Below, piece after piece: positions 16,872 through 25,437 of a DNA stretch of 64,000 nucleotides (position 1 is its first letter; each line of letters begins with the position of its first letter). The notes under the pieces are model-generated. The model made no database searches. It was not told the origin of the DNA and saw only the letters and a program-made list of their open reading frames with translations. A program made the position numbers and the translations under genes. This DNA comes from an uncultured Bacilli bacterium (GTDB lineage: Bacteria; Bacillota_I; Bacilli_A; RF39; UBA660), in assembly GCA_934098565.1 (NCBI GenBank), contig CAKOON010000002.1, forward strand, positions 1 to 64,000, read 5' to 3'.

Positions 16872-18986
16872 ATGATGGGTGTCAAAGAATATGCAAAAGA
16901 AACTAATCATTCAGTTGCAGAAATTTTAAAAAAATGCGAAGAGTTAGGAATTAAAGTTAAAAGTGGTGATGATTTACTTAATGATGATGATATTATTATT
17001 TTAGATAATGCCCTTAACTTAATTTCGACAGCCGATGATACATCTTTAGAAGAAGAAGATGTAATTGATGAAGCTGTAGAAGATATCATGGAAACCACTA
17101 ACATTAAGAAATCTTATGAATCCGGTGATAAAAAGCAAAAATTAAAGAAGAAAAGTGAAATAGCATCTTCTAAAGCAGAATTCCTCAATAAAAGAAAAGA
17201 AATGTATAAAAATAAATCTAAATTAAAGAAGAATGCCAAAGAAGATAATATGATTTTATACCATGACAATATGACTGTAGCTGAACTTGCGGAAGCAATT
17301 GGCTGCAGTGGCGCTAATCTTATCACCAAATTAATGACTAATGGTATTATGTCTAACTTAACAATGAGTATTTCTTTCGAAGACGCTGAAGTTGTAGCTC
17401 TTGAATATAATAAGGTTTTAAAGAAGGATACAACTCAAGATATTACTAACTTTGAAGAATATGAAATTATTGATTCTAAAGAGGATTTAGTTAAAAGACC
17501 TCCTGTTGTTACTATTATGGGTCATGTAGACCATGGTAAAACTACACTTTTAGATACCATTCGTCATTCTAAAGTTACAGCTAGTGAGTTTGGGGGTATA
17601 ACCCAGGCAATTGGGGCTTATCAAATCGTTCATAATGGGGAAGCAATTACTTTCATTGATACTCCCGGTCACGCCGCTTTTACAGCGATGCGTGCTAGAG
17701 GAACTAGTGTTACGGATATAGTTATTATTATTGTTGCTGCTGATGACGGTGTAATGCCACAAACAAAAGAAGCTATTGATCACGCTAAAGCAGCTAAAGT
17801 GCCAATTATCGTCGCTGTAAATAAAATGGATAAACCGGATGCCAACCCGGAAAAGGTTATGGAAGAAATGGCTGCTTTAAATATTACTCCCGAAGAATGG
17901 GGGGGAGAGTATCCATTTGTTAAGATTTCTGCCCAAACTGGTAAAAATATCGATAAATTACTTGAAACTATTCTGGCAACAGCTGAAATGTTAGAATTAA
18001 AAGCTAACCCTAATCGTTATGCCGTTGGCTCTGTTATTGAATCTAAATTAGATAAACATGTTGGGGGCGTAGCTTCAATCTTAATTCAAAATGGCACCCT
18101 AAGAATTGGTGATCCTATTGTAATTGGAACAAATTATGGCAAAGTTAGAACAATGAAAAATGATTTAGGTGTTGACGTTGTCAGTGCGGGTCCTTCTACT
18201 CCTGTTGAAATAACTGGACTTCAAGGAAATCCAGAAGCTGGTGATAAATTCATGAGCTTCGAATCAGAAACACAAGCTAAAGAAGTTGCGGAAAAGCGTC
18301 GTTTAATTGCCCGAGACCAAAAGTTTAAAAAAGAAAATATTACTCTAGATTCTTTATTCCAAGCTATTGATGAAGGAACTAAAGAAATTAGTATCATTTT
18401 AAAAACTGATGTTAAAGGTAGTGAAGAAGCTCTTAAAAATTCTCTTCAAAAAATTGATGTTAAAGGTGTCAAGATAAATGTTATCCGTAGTGATATTGGT
18501 ACTATTACAGAAAGTGATGTTGTTTTAGCTAATGCTTCTAATGCTATTATAATTGGCTTTAATGTCGTTCCTTCTAATCAAACTAAAGAAATGGCTAAGG
18601 AATATGGTGTTGATATTCGCTTATATAACATTATTTATAAAGCTATTGAAGATATGGAATCAGCAATGCAAGGACTTTTAGACCCAGAATTTGAAGAAAA
18701 AGTCTTTGGCCATGCAGAAATCAGAAAAATATTTACCTTTTCCAAAGTTGGTAAAATTGCTGGCTCTTATGTTACTGATGGTCTTATTAAAGCTAATTCC
18801 AAGATTCGTGTTATTCGTGATGGTATTGTAATCCATGATGGTATGATTTCTGGCTTACAAAGAGGTAAAGATTCTGTTAAGGAAGTAAAAAAAGGCTTTG
18901 AATGTGGTATTACTTTGGAAAATTATAGTGATTTGAAAGAGCAGGATGTCTTAGAATGCTATGATATGGTTGAGGTAAAAAGATGA
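16872..18986 (+). CDS. infB: Translation initiation factor IF-2
   Basis: IF-2, the GTPase that places initiator tRNA on the 30S subunit. At 704 residues it is a compact form. The N-terminus has an IF2_N domain (GVKEYAKETNHSVAEILKKCEELGI), a charged linker, then a second IF2_N motif (MTVAELAEAIGCSGANLITKLM). The G domain has GHVDHGKTT, DTPGHAAF and NKMDKPD, and domains II-IV follow (RMTK-type RTMKNDLG, DVKGSEEAL, KVGKIAGSYVTDG). Start codons at 16872 and 16875 are both possible behind AGAGGTGG. It overlaps rbfA by four bases. Confidence 0.97.
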   Translation: MMGVKEYAKETNHSVAEILKKCEELGIKVKSGDDLLNDDDIIILDNALNLISTADDTSLEEEDVIDEAVEDIMETTNIKKSYESGDKKQKLKKKSEIASSKAEFLNKRKEMYKNKSKLKKNAKEDNMILYHDNMTVAELAEAIGCSGANLITKLMTNGIMSNLTMSISFEDAEVVALEYNKVLKKDTTQDITNFEEYEIIDSKEDLVKRPPVVTIMGHVDHGKTTLLDTIRHSKVTASEFGGITQAIGAYQIVHNGEAITFIDTPGHAAFTAMRARGTSVTDIVIIIVAADDGVMPQTKEAIDHAKAAKVPIIVAVNKMDKPDANPEKVMEEMAALNITPEEWGGEYPFVKISAQTGKNIDKLLETILATAEMLELKANPNRYAVGSVIESKLDKHVGGVASILIQNGTLRIGDPIVIGTNYGKVRTMKNDLGVDVVSAGPSTPVEITGLQGNPEAGDKFMSFESETQAKEVAEKRRLIARDQKFKKENITLDSLFQAIDEGTKEISIILKTDVKGSEEALKNSLQKIDVKGVKINVIRSDIGTITESDVVLANASNAIIIGFNVVPSNQTKEMAKEYGVDIRLYNIIYKAIEDMESAMQGLLDPEFEEKVFGHAEIRKIFTFSKVGKIAGSYVTDGLIKANSKIRVIRDGIVIHDGMISGLQRGKDSVKEVKKGFECGITLENYSDLKEQDVLECYDMVEVKR

Positions 18987-19327
18987 ATCTTGTCAAGCAA
19001 AAAAGAATATCTAGTAACATTCAAAAAGCTTTATGTGAAATCATTTTAGAAGAAAGTCATGATTCGATTCTAAAGAATATTACTATTACTGCTTGTGAAG
19101 TTACCAATGATTTATCTTTCTGTAAAGTTTACTTTACTAGTCTTAATGATACTGATACGAAATCTTTAGAGCGTGAGCTAAACGATGATACGGCTAAATA
19201 TTTACGTGGACAGTTAGCGTCTAAAATTGAAATCAGAAATACTCCACAGCTAATATTTAAATATGATAATTCAATTGCTTATGGTAATAATATTGAAAAG
19301 ATTTTAGAGCGGATTAAAAAGGCATAA
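18983..19327 (+). CDS. rbfA: 30S ribosome-binding factor RbfA
   Basis: A 114-residue KH-fold protein required for late 16S rRNA maturation and cold adaptation. The N-terminal helix SSNIQKALCEIILEE, the strand ITITACEVTNDLSFCKVYFTSL and the terminal TPQLIFKYDNSIAYGNNIEKIL (family PxLxFxxDxSxxxxxxI) make the call clear. It overlaps infB by ATGA and ends two bases before truB, the usual order. Confidence 0.95.
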   Translation: MNLVKQKRISSNIQKALCEIILEESHDSILKNITITACEVTNDLSFCKVYFTSLNDTDTKSLERELNDDTAKYLRGQLASKIEIRNTPQLIFKYDNSIAYGNNIEKILERIKKA

Positions 19328-19329
19328 AA

Positions 19330-20175
19330 ATGATTTTAAATGTATGTAAAGAACAAGGTATGACTTCTCGTGATGTTGTTAATATAATTTCTAAGCAATT
19401 ACATACAAAAAAAGTAGGACACACAGGAACGTTAGACCCTCTAGCAACTGGTGTCCTTATTGTTTGTACTCATCATGATACTAAATTAGTTGATATATTA
19501 ACTGCTAGCACGAAAGAATATGTTGCTACCATGCAGCTAGGCTTACAGACTGATACTGGGGATATCACCGGCAATATTATTAATCAAGCTTCCTATAATG
19601 TCACGAGACAGCAGATTGAAGATGTTTTAAAAACTTTTATCGGTGATAGCATCCAAAAGGTTCCTATTTATTCAGCTGTCAAGATAAATGGCAAAAAACT
19701 CTATGAATACGCTAGAAATAATGAAGAAGTAACATTGCCAACTCGCAATATCCATATTTACAATATTGAATTACTATACTTTAAAGATGATATAATTAGA
19801 TTTAAGGTTACTGTTTCTAAAGGAACATATATTCGTAGTCTTATTGAAGATATTGCTTTTAAATTAGGAACTGTTGGAACAATGACAGCTTTATGTCGAA
19901 CAAAACAAGGAACTTTTTTTCTAGAAAATGCGAATTCTATCGATGATATCTTAAATGATAATTATCAAGAAATACCGCTTCTAAAAGTATTATCAGCTTA
20001 TCCTGTTTATGAATTAAATGATGCCGAATATCGCCAAGTAAAAAATGGGGCTAAAATAACTTTAAATAGAGATGACAAAATAATAACAATGGTGTATAAT
20101 AACAAACCGATTGCGCTTTATAAGCAAGATAACAATATTTATCGAGTTTATAAAATGCTTGAAATTCAATCATAG
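19330..20175 (+). CDS. truB: tRNA pseudouridine-55 synthase TruB
   Basis: TruB makes pseudouridine 55 in the T-arm of all tRNAs. The 281-residue protein starts with NVCKEQGMTSRDVV, has the catalytic aspartate in GHTGTLDPLATGVL (Asp near residue 36), then TKEYVATMQLGLQTDTGD, the YSAVKINGKKLYEYAR segment and SKGTYIRSLIEDI. The C-terminal part is divergent. In many Firmicutes ribF follows truB; here it does not, and an unrelated small gene does. Confidence 0.96.
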   Translation: MILNVCKEQGMTSRDVVNIISKQLHTKKVGHTGTLDPLATGVLIVCTHHDTKLVDILTASTKEYVATMQLGLQTDTGDITGNIINQASYNVTRQQIEDVLKTFIGDSIQKVPIYSAVKINGKKLYEYARNNEEVTLPTRNIHIYNIELLYFKDDIIRFKVTVSKGTYIRSLIEDIAFKLGTVGTMTALCRTKQGTFFLENANSIDDILNDNYQEIPLLKVLSAYPVYELNDAEYRQVKNGAKITLNRDDKIITMVYNNKPIALYKQDNNIYRVYKMLEIQS

Positions 20176-20198
20176 ATTGATTAAAGGGGGATTTTGGT

Positions 20199-20555
20199 AT
20201 GTTATTTTTTAATAAAGCATCACAAAGTAATTTTATTGAATATTTATTTTTGGTAAAAGGTATTAGATACTATCGTGATAATAATGGTGGCATTAGGAGC
20301 CAAGAAGCAACTGTATTTGTTCGCTTTTTACCTCATGAAAACTATTATGGAGTAGTTAGAAAAAACGAAAAAGATGGAAAAGTAATAATTGTCAATAAAA
20401 ATACTAATCTTTCTTTTATTCTTAGTAATATAGAACCAGATACATACCTAATTAATCAAGAAGACTTAAATTTTACTAATTATACAACTTATGAAAAACT
20501 AAATGAACTAAGCCCTTCTAAGTCTAAGAAAAGATTATTTAATCGTGCTCTTTAA
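20199..20555 (+). CDS. Hypothetical protein, last gene of the infB operon
   Basis: A 118-residue soluble protein I do not recognise. It has a strong AAAGGGGG ribosome binding site and follows truB by 23 bases, so it is likely co-transcribed. The sequence alternates hydrophobic strands and polar turns (ATVFVRFLPHENYYGVV, GKVIIVNKNTNLSFILSNI), suggesting a small beta-rich fold, with a basic C-terminal tail (SKSKKRLFNRAL). No signal peptide or membrane segment. Confidence 0.6.
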   Translation: MLFFNKASQSNFIEYLFLVKGIRYYRDNNGGIRSQEATVFVRFLPHENYYGVVRKNEKDGKVIIVNKNTNLSFILSNIEPDTYLINQEDLNFTNYTTYEKLNELSPSKSKKRLFNRAL

Positions 20556-20581
20556 AAACCCAGGAGTTGTCTCCTGGGTTT
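20553..20581 (-). terminator. Terminator of rpmB (also acts on plus strand)
   Basis: AAACCCAGGAG (20556-20566) and CTCCTGGGTTT (20571-20581) form a perfect 11-bp stem. On the minus strand it is followed by a T-run, so it best fits the end of rpmB; on the plus strand only three T's follow, so termination of the truB operon would be weaker. Confidence 0.85.
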
Positions 20582-20595
20582 AAAAAAAGACTAAA

Positions 20596-20763
20596 TTAAT
20601 TAGCCTTTAGAATAGTTCTAGCTTCTCTAGCAGAAGTCTTAATTTTAACACCATTAACTGTAATAGTAATCATATTTGGTTTTTGAAAATGATTAGTTTT
20701 ATTAAGTGCATGACTTCTTCTATTCATAGATTTTGGTTTCTTATTTGTAACTTTAATAGCCAT
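20596..20763 (-). CDS. rpmB: 50S ribosomal protein L28
   Basis: A 55-residue protein encoded on the minus strand between the truB operon and cca. It starts MAIKVTNKKPKSMNRRSHALN and continues with NMITITVNGVKIKTSAREARTILKAN, a clear L28 ending (VKVxTSARxLRTI). It is shorter than the usual 62 residues: the N-terminal CxxC-type start seen in many L28 proteins is absent, so it is the zinc-independent form. An excellent AAAAGGAGG site lies before the ATG, and it has its own promoter and terminator. Confidence 0.92.
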   Translation of the reverse strand: MAIKVTNKKPKSMNRRSHALNKTNHFQKPNMITITVNGVKIKTSAREARTILKAN

Positions 20764-20796
20764 GAGTATTCCTCCTTTTGTTTATTTGTCTAGTAA

Positions 20797-20826
20797 ATTC
20801 TATCATAACAAGTGGTATATTGTCAA
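20797..20826 (-). promoter_or_regulatory. Promoter of rpmB
   Basis: Read on the minus strand: TTGACA (20826-20821), 18 bases, TAGAAT (20802-20797). A consensus -35 suits a ribosomal protein gene. It overlaps the divergent upstream region of cca. Confidence 0.65.
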
Positions 20827-20857
20827 ATGAAATGTTATAATATCCCTAGGAGTTACA

Positions 20858-21958
20858 ATGGATACAAAGATATACAATATATTAAATTTGCTGGAAGAAA
20901 ACAAATATGAGTGCTATATAGTTGGCGGCTTTGTTAGAGACGCTATAATGAATAAAAAAAGCTACGATATCGATATATGCACAACAGCTTCAGTTAAAGA
21001 GATAAGCAAGCTCTTTAGTGGTAGCATTAATAATGCCATGTACGGTGCTTTTAAGATGAATTTGCCACCTTATAATATTGATATAACTACTTACCGGGTT
21101 GAACTTTCTTATAATAAAAGAAAACCAACTATCACTTATACAAATGATATAAACTGTGATATAAGAAGAAGAGATTTTACTATTAATGCCATTTTGATGG
21201 ATAAAAATGGCAATATTAAAGATTTATTAGGAGGCTTAGAAGACATTCGTAATAAGAAAATCCGGTCTATTGGCAATCCTAATGATAAATTTATTGAAGA
21301 CCCTCTCCGCATGCTAAGAGCTTTAAGATTTTATGCTACTCTAAATTTTTCGATTGAAAAAGAGACCTTGAATGCCCTTAAAAAAAATAAGACTTTGTTA
21401 GCGACCCTTTCTAAAACTAGAATAAAAAGCGAATTAGATAAAATTTTATTAAGTACTAATGTAGTCAAGTCTTTTGATTATCTGAAAAAACTAGGTATTT
21501 TAAAAATATTAAATATACAATATAAAAAATTAAGAAAAGTTGACGACTTATGTGGTATGTATGCTCAATTAGAATTACCGTCTGATTATCCATTTACTAA
21601 AAAAGAACAAAATAATATAAAAACTATTCAAAAAATTTTAAAATATGGTAAGATAGATAACACTGTTATATACACCTATGGGTTATATTTTGCGATGACC
21701 ACCGGTCAAATAAAAGGCATTGATAGGAAAAAAATAGCTCATTTGGAAAAAGAAATCCCCATTCACAATCGTAAAGATATCAACATTACTTATGAAGAGC
21801 TAATAAACCTAGGGATTCCACAAACTAAATTAAATAAAGTATATACAGAGCTTGAATATCAAATTCTTAACAAAAAGGTTAAAAACAGTAAAGAAATCCT
21901 AATTCATTACATTAAAAAGAATCAGAAAAGGTGGTGTAATCATGCAAAATTTAAGTGA
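20858..21958 (+). CDS. cca: CCA tRNA nucleotidyltransferase / poly(A) polymerase family
   Basis: A class II nucleotidyltransferase of 366 residues that adds or repairs the 3' CCA of tRNAs. Visible motifs: YIVGGFVRDAIMNKKSYDIDICT (motif A with the catalytic DxD), NINCDIRRRDFTINAI-type RRRDFTINAIL (motif B), the DPLRMLRALRF motif and the KNKTLLATLSKTRIKSELDKIL segment. TATAAT at 20836-20841 and TAGGAG before the ATG give its expression signals. It overlaps the following DnaD-domain gene by 17 bases. CCA-adding activity rather than poly(A) polymerase is inferred. Confidence 0.92.
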   Translation: MDTKIYNILNLLEENKYECYIVGGFVRDAIMNKKSYDIDICTTASVKEISKLFSGSINNAMYGAFKMNLPPYNIDITTYRVELSYNKRKPTITYTNDINCDIRRRDFTINAILMDKNGNIKDLLGGLEDIRNKKIRSIGNPNDKFIEDPLRMLRALRFYATLNFSIEKETLNALKKNKTLLATLSKTRIKSELDKILLSTNVVKSFDYLKKLGILKILNIQYKKLRKVDDLCGMYAQLELPSDYPFTKKEQNNIKTIQKILKYGKIDNTVIYTYGLYFAMTTGQIKGIDRKKIAHLEKEIPIHNRKDINITYEELINLGIPQTKLNKVYTELEYQILNKKVKNSKEILIHYIKKNQKRWCNHAKFK

Positions 21959-22598
21959 AATATTAAAGACTCCGCAACTTATCATCAGTGAATTAATAGT
22001 TAAAAATATGCCAAAAGACCTACCATTAAATGATTTTTTGGTTTTCTTAGAACTTATTAATAAAAACATGGAATTTTTTGATTGCAGTAAAATTGCTGCC
22101 GATTTAGGGTTAAAAGATGAAGAAGTAATGACTTCCTTTAATAATCTTATTTTAAAAGAAATTATTCAGTATAAGACCGTTAAAGAAAATAATCGAATTA
22201 AAGAAGTGATTTCTTTAGATAAATTTTATAATCAAATTGTTGCTAAAATAAAAGAACAAAATCAAGAAAAGGTAACTAATAATATTTTTGATATTTTCCA
22301 AAGAGAATTAGTTCGCAGCCTTTCTCCAATCGAATATGAATATATTAATAATTGGTTGGAAAAAGGTTTGAGTGAAGAATTAATTATTGGTGCTTTAAAA
22401 GAAGCCATTATCAGTGGGGCTAAAAATTTTCGTTATATTGATAGGATTTTATTTGATTGGCAAAAGAAAGGATATCAAAGTATGAATGATGTTGCATCCT
22501 CCCGCAAGCTACCATCGCAAGTGGGCACTGAAGTATCAGAAACTTCTTCTAATCAAGAATACTTTGATTATGATTGGTTAAATGATGACGAAGAGTAA
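21942..22598 (+). CDS. dnaD: DnaD-domain replication initiation protein
   Basis: A 218-residue protein with a winged-helix N-terminal part (LPLNDFLVFLELINKNMEFFDCSKIAADLGLKDEEVMTSFNNL) and a C-terminal DnaD/DnaB domain: FDIFQRELVRSLSPIEYEYINNWLEKGLSEELIIGALKEAI, ending IDRILFDWQKKGYQS (the DnaD YIxxILxxW motif). In Firmicutes DnaD helps load the replicative helicase. Order dnaD-nth is conserved from Bacillus. An AAAAGGTGG site lies inside the end of cca, and it overlaps nth by 17 bases. Confidence 0.9.
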   Translation: MQNLSEILKTPQLIISELIVKNMPKDLPLNDFLVFLELINKNMEFFDCSKIAADLGLKDEEVMTSFNNLILKEIIQYKTVKENNRIKEVISLDKFYNQIVAKIKEQNQEKVTNNIFDIFQRELVRSLSPIEYEYINNWLEKGLSEELIIGALKEAIISGAKNFRYIDRILFDWQKKGYQSMNDVASSRKLPSQVGTEVSETSSNQEYFDYDWLNDDEE

Positions 22599-23211
22599 AG
22601 TAAATGCCATTTTACAAAAATTAGACTTAATGATACCAGAACCAAAATGTGAATTGGCGTACAATAAACCATACGAACTTTTAATCGCAACTGTTTTATC
22701 AGCCCAATGTACAGATGCTAGAGTAAATCAAGTTACTAAAATTTTATGGGATAAGTATACTCTTCAAACTTTAGCATGTGCTACACCCAAGGAAATTGAA
22801 AAAATTATTTACCCAGTTGGGACTTACCATAATAAAACTCATTATTTAATAAATATTGCTAATCGTCTTTTAAATGATTATGATGGTGAAGTTCCCAATG
22901 ATTTTAACTACTTAATAACTTTACCCGGGGTTGGCCGTAAAACGGCTAATGTCGTTTTATCTAATATTTATAATGTCCCCGCTATTGCCGTTGATACTCA
23001 TGTTTATCGTACCGCTAATCGTTTGGGATTAGTTTCGAAAGAGGCTGACGTCTATAAAGCTGAAAAAGACTTGATGCGAATTATTCCTAAAGATAAATGG
23101 AGTCGTCTTCATCATCAACTGGTTCTTTTTGGCCGTTATACTTGCAAAGCCAAAAATCCTTTGTGTCAAAATTGTTTATTAAAGGAGTATTGTTGTTATG
23201 AAAAAAAGTAG
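22582..23211 (+). CDS. nth: Endonuclease III (DNA glycosylase/AP lyase)
   Basis: Nth removes oxidised pyrimidines and cuts the abasic site. The 209-residue protein has the helix-hairpin-helix LPGVGRKTANVVL with catalytic Lys (GRKTA), the catalytic Asp in VDTHVYRTANRLGLV, and a C-terminal 4Fe-4S cluster with spacing C-x6-C-x2-C-x5-C (CKAKNPLCQNCLLKEYC). Its start lies within the end of the DnaD gene and its end overlaps the next small gene, so the whole group from cca to the TPR gene seems translationally linked. Confidence 0.96.
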   Translation: MMTKSKVNAILQKLDLMIPEPKCELAYNKPYELLIATVLSAQCTDARVNQVTKILWDKYTLQTLACATPKEIEKIIYPVGTYHNKTHYLINIANRLLNDYDGEVPNDFNYLITLPGVGRKTANVVLSNIYNVPAIAVDTHVYRTANRLGLVSKEADVYKAEKDLMRIIPKDKWSRLHHQLVLFGRYTCKAKNPLCQNCLLKEYCCYEKK

Positions 23212-23506
23212 TGAAGAAGAACAAAATCGCTATAAAACTATTATTGGTGCTTACTATGGTGTTATGTTGATGGATGAATATCCCCTAAAAGCTTATGTTT
23301 TAAAAAATTTAAAAACTCTTGAGGAATATTATCTGCAAGATAAAAATATTCCAAGTGATGAATTGAAATCTTTTGTAAAAAATAAAGTATCGACTAAGGT
23401 AAAGTTGCAAGATGCCTTATATATTTTAAATGAGTTAGATGAAGATAAAGAACTATTACATATGATTAAACGAAAAATCAGAGAATTAGAAAGTGAGAAT
23501 GATTAA
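23198..23506 (+). CDS. Hypothetical 102-residue protein
   Basis: A small helical, strongly charged protein between nth and cutA, overlapping nth by 14 bases, with an AAGGAG site inside nth. Visible features: EEEQNRYKTIIGAYYGVMLMDEYPLKAYVLKNLKTLEEYY and a C-terminal helix KELLHMIKRKIRELESEND. No membrane segment or known motif. Coding is supported by overlap, ribosome binding site and codon use like the neighbours. Function unknown. Confidence 0.65.
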   Translation: MKKSSEEEQNRYKTIIGAYYGVMLMDEYPLKAYVLKNLKTLEEYYLQDKNIPSDELKSFVKNKVSTKVKLQDALYILNELDEDKELLHMIKRKIRELESEND

Positions 23507-23507
23507 A

Positions 23508-23834
23508 ATGGATGAATATTGTATGATAGAAATAGCCTTCGATGATTTAGAAGAGACTAAACGCACTACCAAGGCTTTATTAGAAGAAAAATTAGTTAGT
23601 AGTTGCCAAATGATTGAAAGTGACTCAACGTGGTTATGGCACCAAGAAATCGAAACAGCTAGAGAATATCTTTTATTTGTAAAGACTAAAAAAAACCTTT
23701 CCACTAAAATTTATAATTTAGTTCGCAAATACCATAGTTATGAAACTTTTGAGTTTGCCATTATTCCTATAACTTCAACTAGCAAAAATTATCTATCGTG
23801 GATAAATAATGAGGTTAGAGGCAAGGAGTATTAA
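23508..23834 (+). CDS. cutA: CutA1-type divalent ion tolerance family protein
   Basis: A 108-residue trimeric ferredoxin-like fold protein of the CutA1 family. Motifs: EETKRTTKALLEEKLVSSCQMI (family A..A..L.e.LaAC.n), WLWHQEIETAREYLLFVKTK (family y.W.g.i....E..l..KT), YHSYETFEFAIIPI (family HpYevPei...pi) and YLSWINN. Copper tolerance is the historical label, but the actual role is unclear. The ATG at 23508 gives a normal N-terminus just after the previous stop; GTG 23493 and ATG 23499 are alternatives that overlap it. Confidence 0.85.
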   Translation: MDEYCMIEIAFDDLEETKRTTKALLEEKLVSSCQMIESDSTWLWHQEIETAREYLLFVKTKKNLSTKIYNLVRKYHSYETFEFAIIPITSTSKNYLSWINNEVRGKEY

Positions 23835-23837
23835 GAC

Positions 23838-25298
23838 ATGAGTAAAATCAATTCACACTATGATAACGCAAATATGTTATATGCCAAGAAAGCAAATCCA
23901 AGTGTAATTTTGGCTGAAATGAATGAGTATCTTGACACTAAGATTAATAAAACTCCGGTTGGTATTGATGCAATGGGTACTTTTATAATTGCAAAATGTA
24001 GATTACGTTTAAAGCAATATAAAGAAGCGGAAGAGTTATTTAAAACATGCTTATCAATCGACTCCAAAAATATTCAAGCACGATTAGAATTGGGAAAATT
24101 ATATGCCAGCCAAGATAAGGAAGAAGAAGCGGAAAAGTTATTTAAAGAGTGTTTATCAATCGACCCTAAAAACGTTCATGCACGATTAGAATTGGGAAAA
24201 TTATATGCTGGCCAAGGTAAGGAAGAAGAAGCAGAAGAGTTATTTAAAGAGTATATATCAATCGACCCCAAAACTGTTCATGCACGATTGGAGTTAGGAA
24301 GATTATATGCTGGCCAAGATAAGGAAGAAGAGGCCGAAACGTTATTTAAAGAGCATATATCAATTGATCCAAAAGATATTTATGCAAGGTTAGAATTAGG
24401 AAGATTATACGCTAAGCAAGATAGAGAAGAAGAGGCTAAAGAATTATTTAAAGAGTGTTTATCAATCGACCCCAAAACTGTTCATGCACGATTGGAATTA
24501 GGAAGATTATATGCTAAACAAGATAGAGAAGAAGAGGCCGAAGCATTATTTAAAGAGTGTTTATCAATCGATCCCAAAAACGTTCATGCAAGGTTAGAAC
24601 TAGGAAAATTATATGTTAGCCAAGGTAAGGAAGAAGAGGCCGAAGCATTATTTAAAGAGTGTTTATCAATCGACTCCAAAAACGTTCATGCAAGATTGGA
24701 ATTAGAAAGATTATACGCTAAACAAGGAAGAGAAGCAGAAATCGACCAATTATTTAAAGAAAGTTTGACATTAGATTCTGATGATTTATACGCTCAATTA
24801 GTGCTATCTGATTTAAATGACCAAAATAACGATTGTCAAGAAAATTTAATAACAAGCAATTATCCGCTATTAAATAATGATGGTTTAGTTGATGGCCTTA
24901 GCTGTGAATTTGCATATGCTTTATCTTTTTTGCCGCCAGTTGCAGTTAATAAAATCATTAATATTGTGACTTTATTAATGTCAAAAAATCCAATTGACGT
25001 AACTCCAGAAAAAAATGATTTAATATACTATTTAAAATTTAGGTATGAGAATATAGTTGTGTATATTAGATTCTTTATTATTGGAAAAAATGACAATTAT
25101 ATAGCTTCTTCTAGTCCCACATTTATCTTGCCAGTAGCCCATGAATTCGATAATGGTATTATTGACCAAGAGTCATTAAATCATGGCATCCAAATTAGAT
25201 ATAGTGACTTAACAGTTGGAAAGTTAGAAGAAGTTATTAACAATATTGAAAAACAATTAGCAAAAGATAGCAGCCCTAAACGAGTATTAGCAAAATGA
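23838..25298 (+). CDS. TPR-repeat protein
   Basis: A 486-residue soluble protein. After about 60 N-terminal residues it has roughly eight 34-residue tetratricopeptide repeats (about residues 62-325) of near-identical sequence, each with the core EEEAEALFKECLSIDPK followed by ARLELGKLYA. TPRs are protein-interaction scaffolds. A separate C-terminal domain of about 140 residues (from YPLLNNDGLVDGL) is mixed alpha/beta and not recognised. AAGGAG precedes the ATG and a terminator follows. No signal peptide, so probably cytosolic. Partner unknown. Confidence 0.8.
   Translation: MSKINSHYDNANMLYAKKANPSVILAEMNEYLDTKINKTPVGIDAMGTFIIAKCRLRLKQYKEAEELFKTCLSIDSKNIQARLELGKLYASQDKEEEAEKLFKECLSIDPKNVHARLELGKLYAGQGKEEEAEELFKEYISIDPKTVHARLELGRLYAGQDKEEEAETLFKEHISIDPKDIYARLELGRLYAKQDREEEAKELFKECLSIDPKTVHARLELGRLYAKQDREEEAEALFKECLSIDPKNVHARLELGKLYVSQGKEEEAEALFKECLSIDSKNVHARLELERLYAKQGREAEIDQLFKESLTLDSDDLYAQLVLSDLNDQNNDCQENLITSNYPLLNNDGLVDGLSCEFAYALSFLPPVAVNKIINIVTLLMSKNPIDVTPEKNDLIYYLKFRYENIVVYIRFFIIGKNDNYIASSSPTFILPVAHEFDNGIIDQESLNHGIQIRYSDLTVGKLEEVINNIEKQLAKDSSPKRVLAK
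24038..24745 (+). repeat. Tandem 102-bp repeats inside the TPR gene
   Basis: About seven copies of a 102-bp unit encode the 34-residue TPRs. Several copies share long identical stretches at DNA level (for example around AAAGAGTGTTTATCAATCGA and GCACGATTAGAATTGGGA), which is more than protein selection needs and points to recent duplication or gene conversion. Copy number is expected to vary between strains. Confidence 0.8.
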
Positions 25299-25327
25299 TA
25301 TGTAAATAAAATTACATATTTTTTTTT
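25298..25327 (+). terminator. Terminator of the TPR gene
   Basis: ATATGTAA (25298-25305) pairs with TTACATAT (25312-25319), then eight or more T's. It starts at the stop codon. Confidence 0.75.
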
Positions 25328-25378
25328 GACAATTTAATCTATCTGTCTAAAAATAATACACCTTCTTAATATTGTTTA

Positions 25379-25406
25379 TTGTATAAAAGTTTCAAAAATG
25401 TATAAT
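25379..25406 (+). promoter_or_regulatory. Putative promoter of the oleate hydratase gene
   Basis: TTGTAT (25379-25384), 16 bases, consensus TATAAT (25401-25406), about 32 bases before the ATG. A second TTGACA at 25326-25331 lacks a well-placed -10. Confidence 0.55.
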
Positions 25407-25437
25407 TCTAATTATAGAAAATAAAGGAGGAATTATT

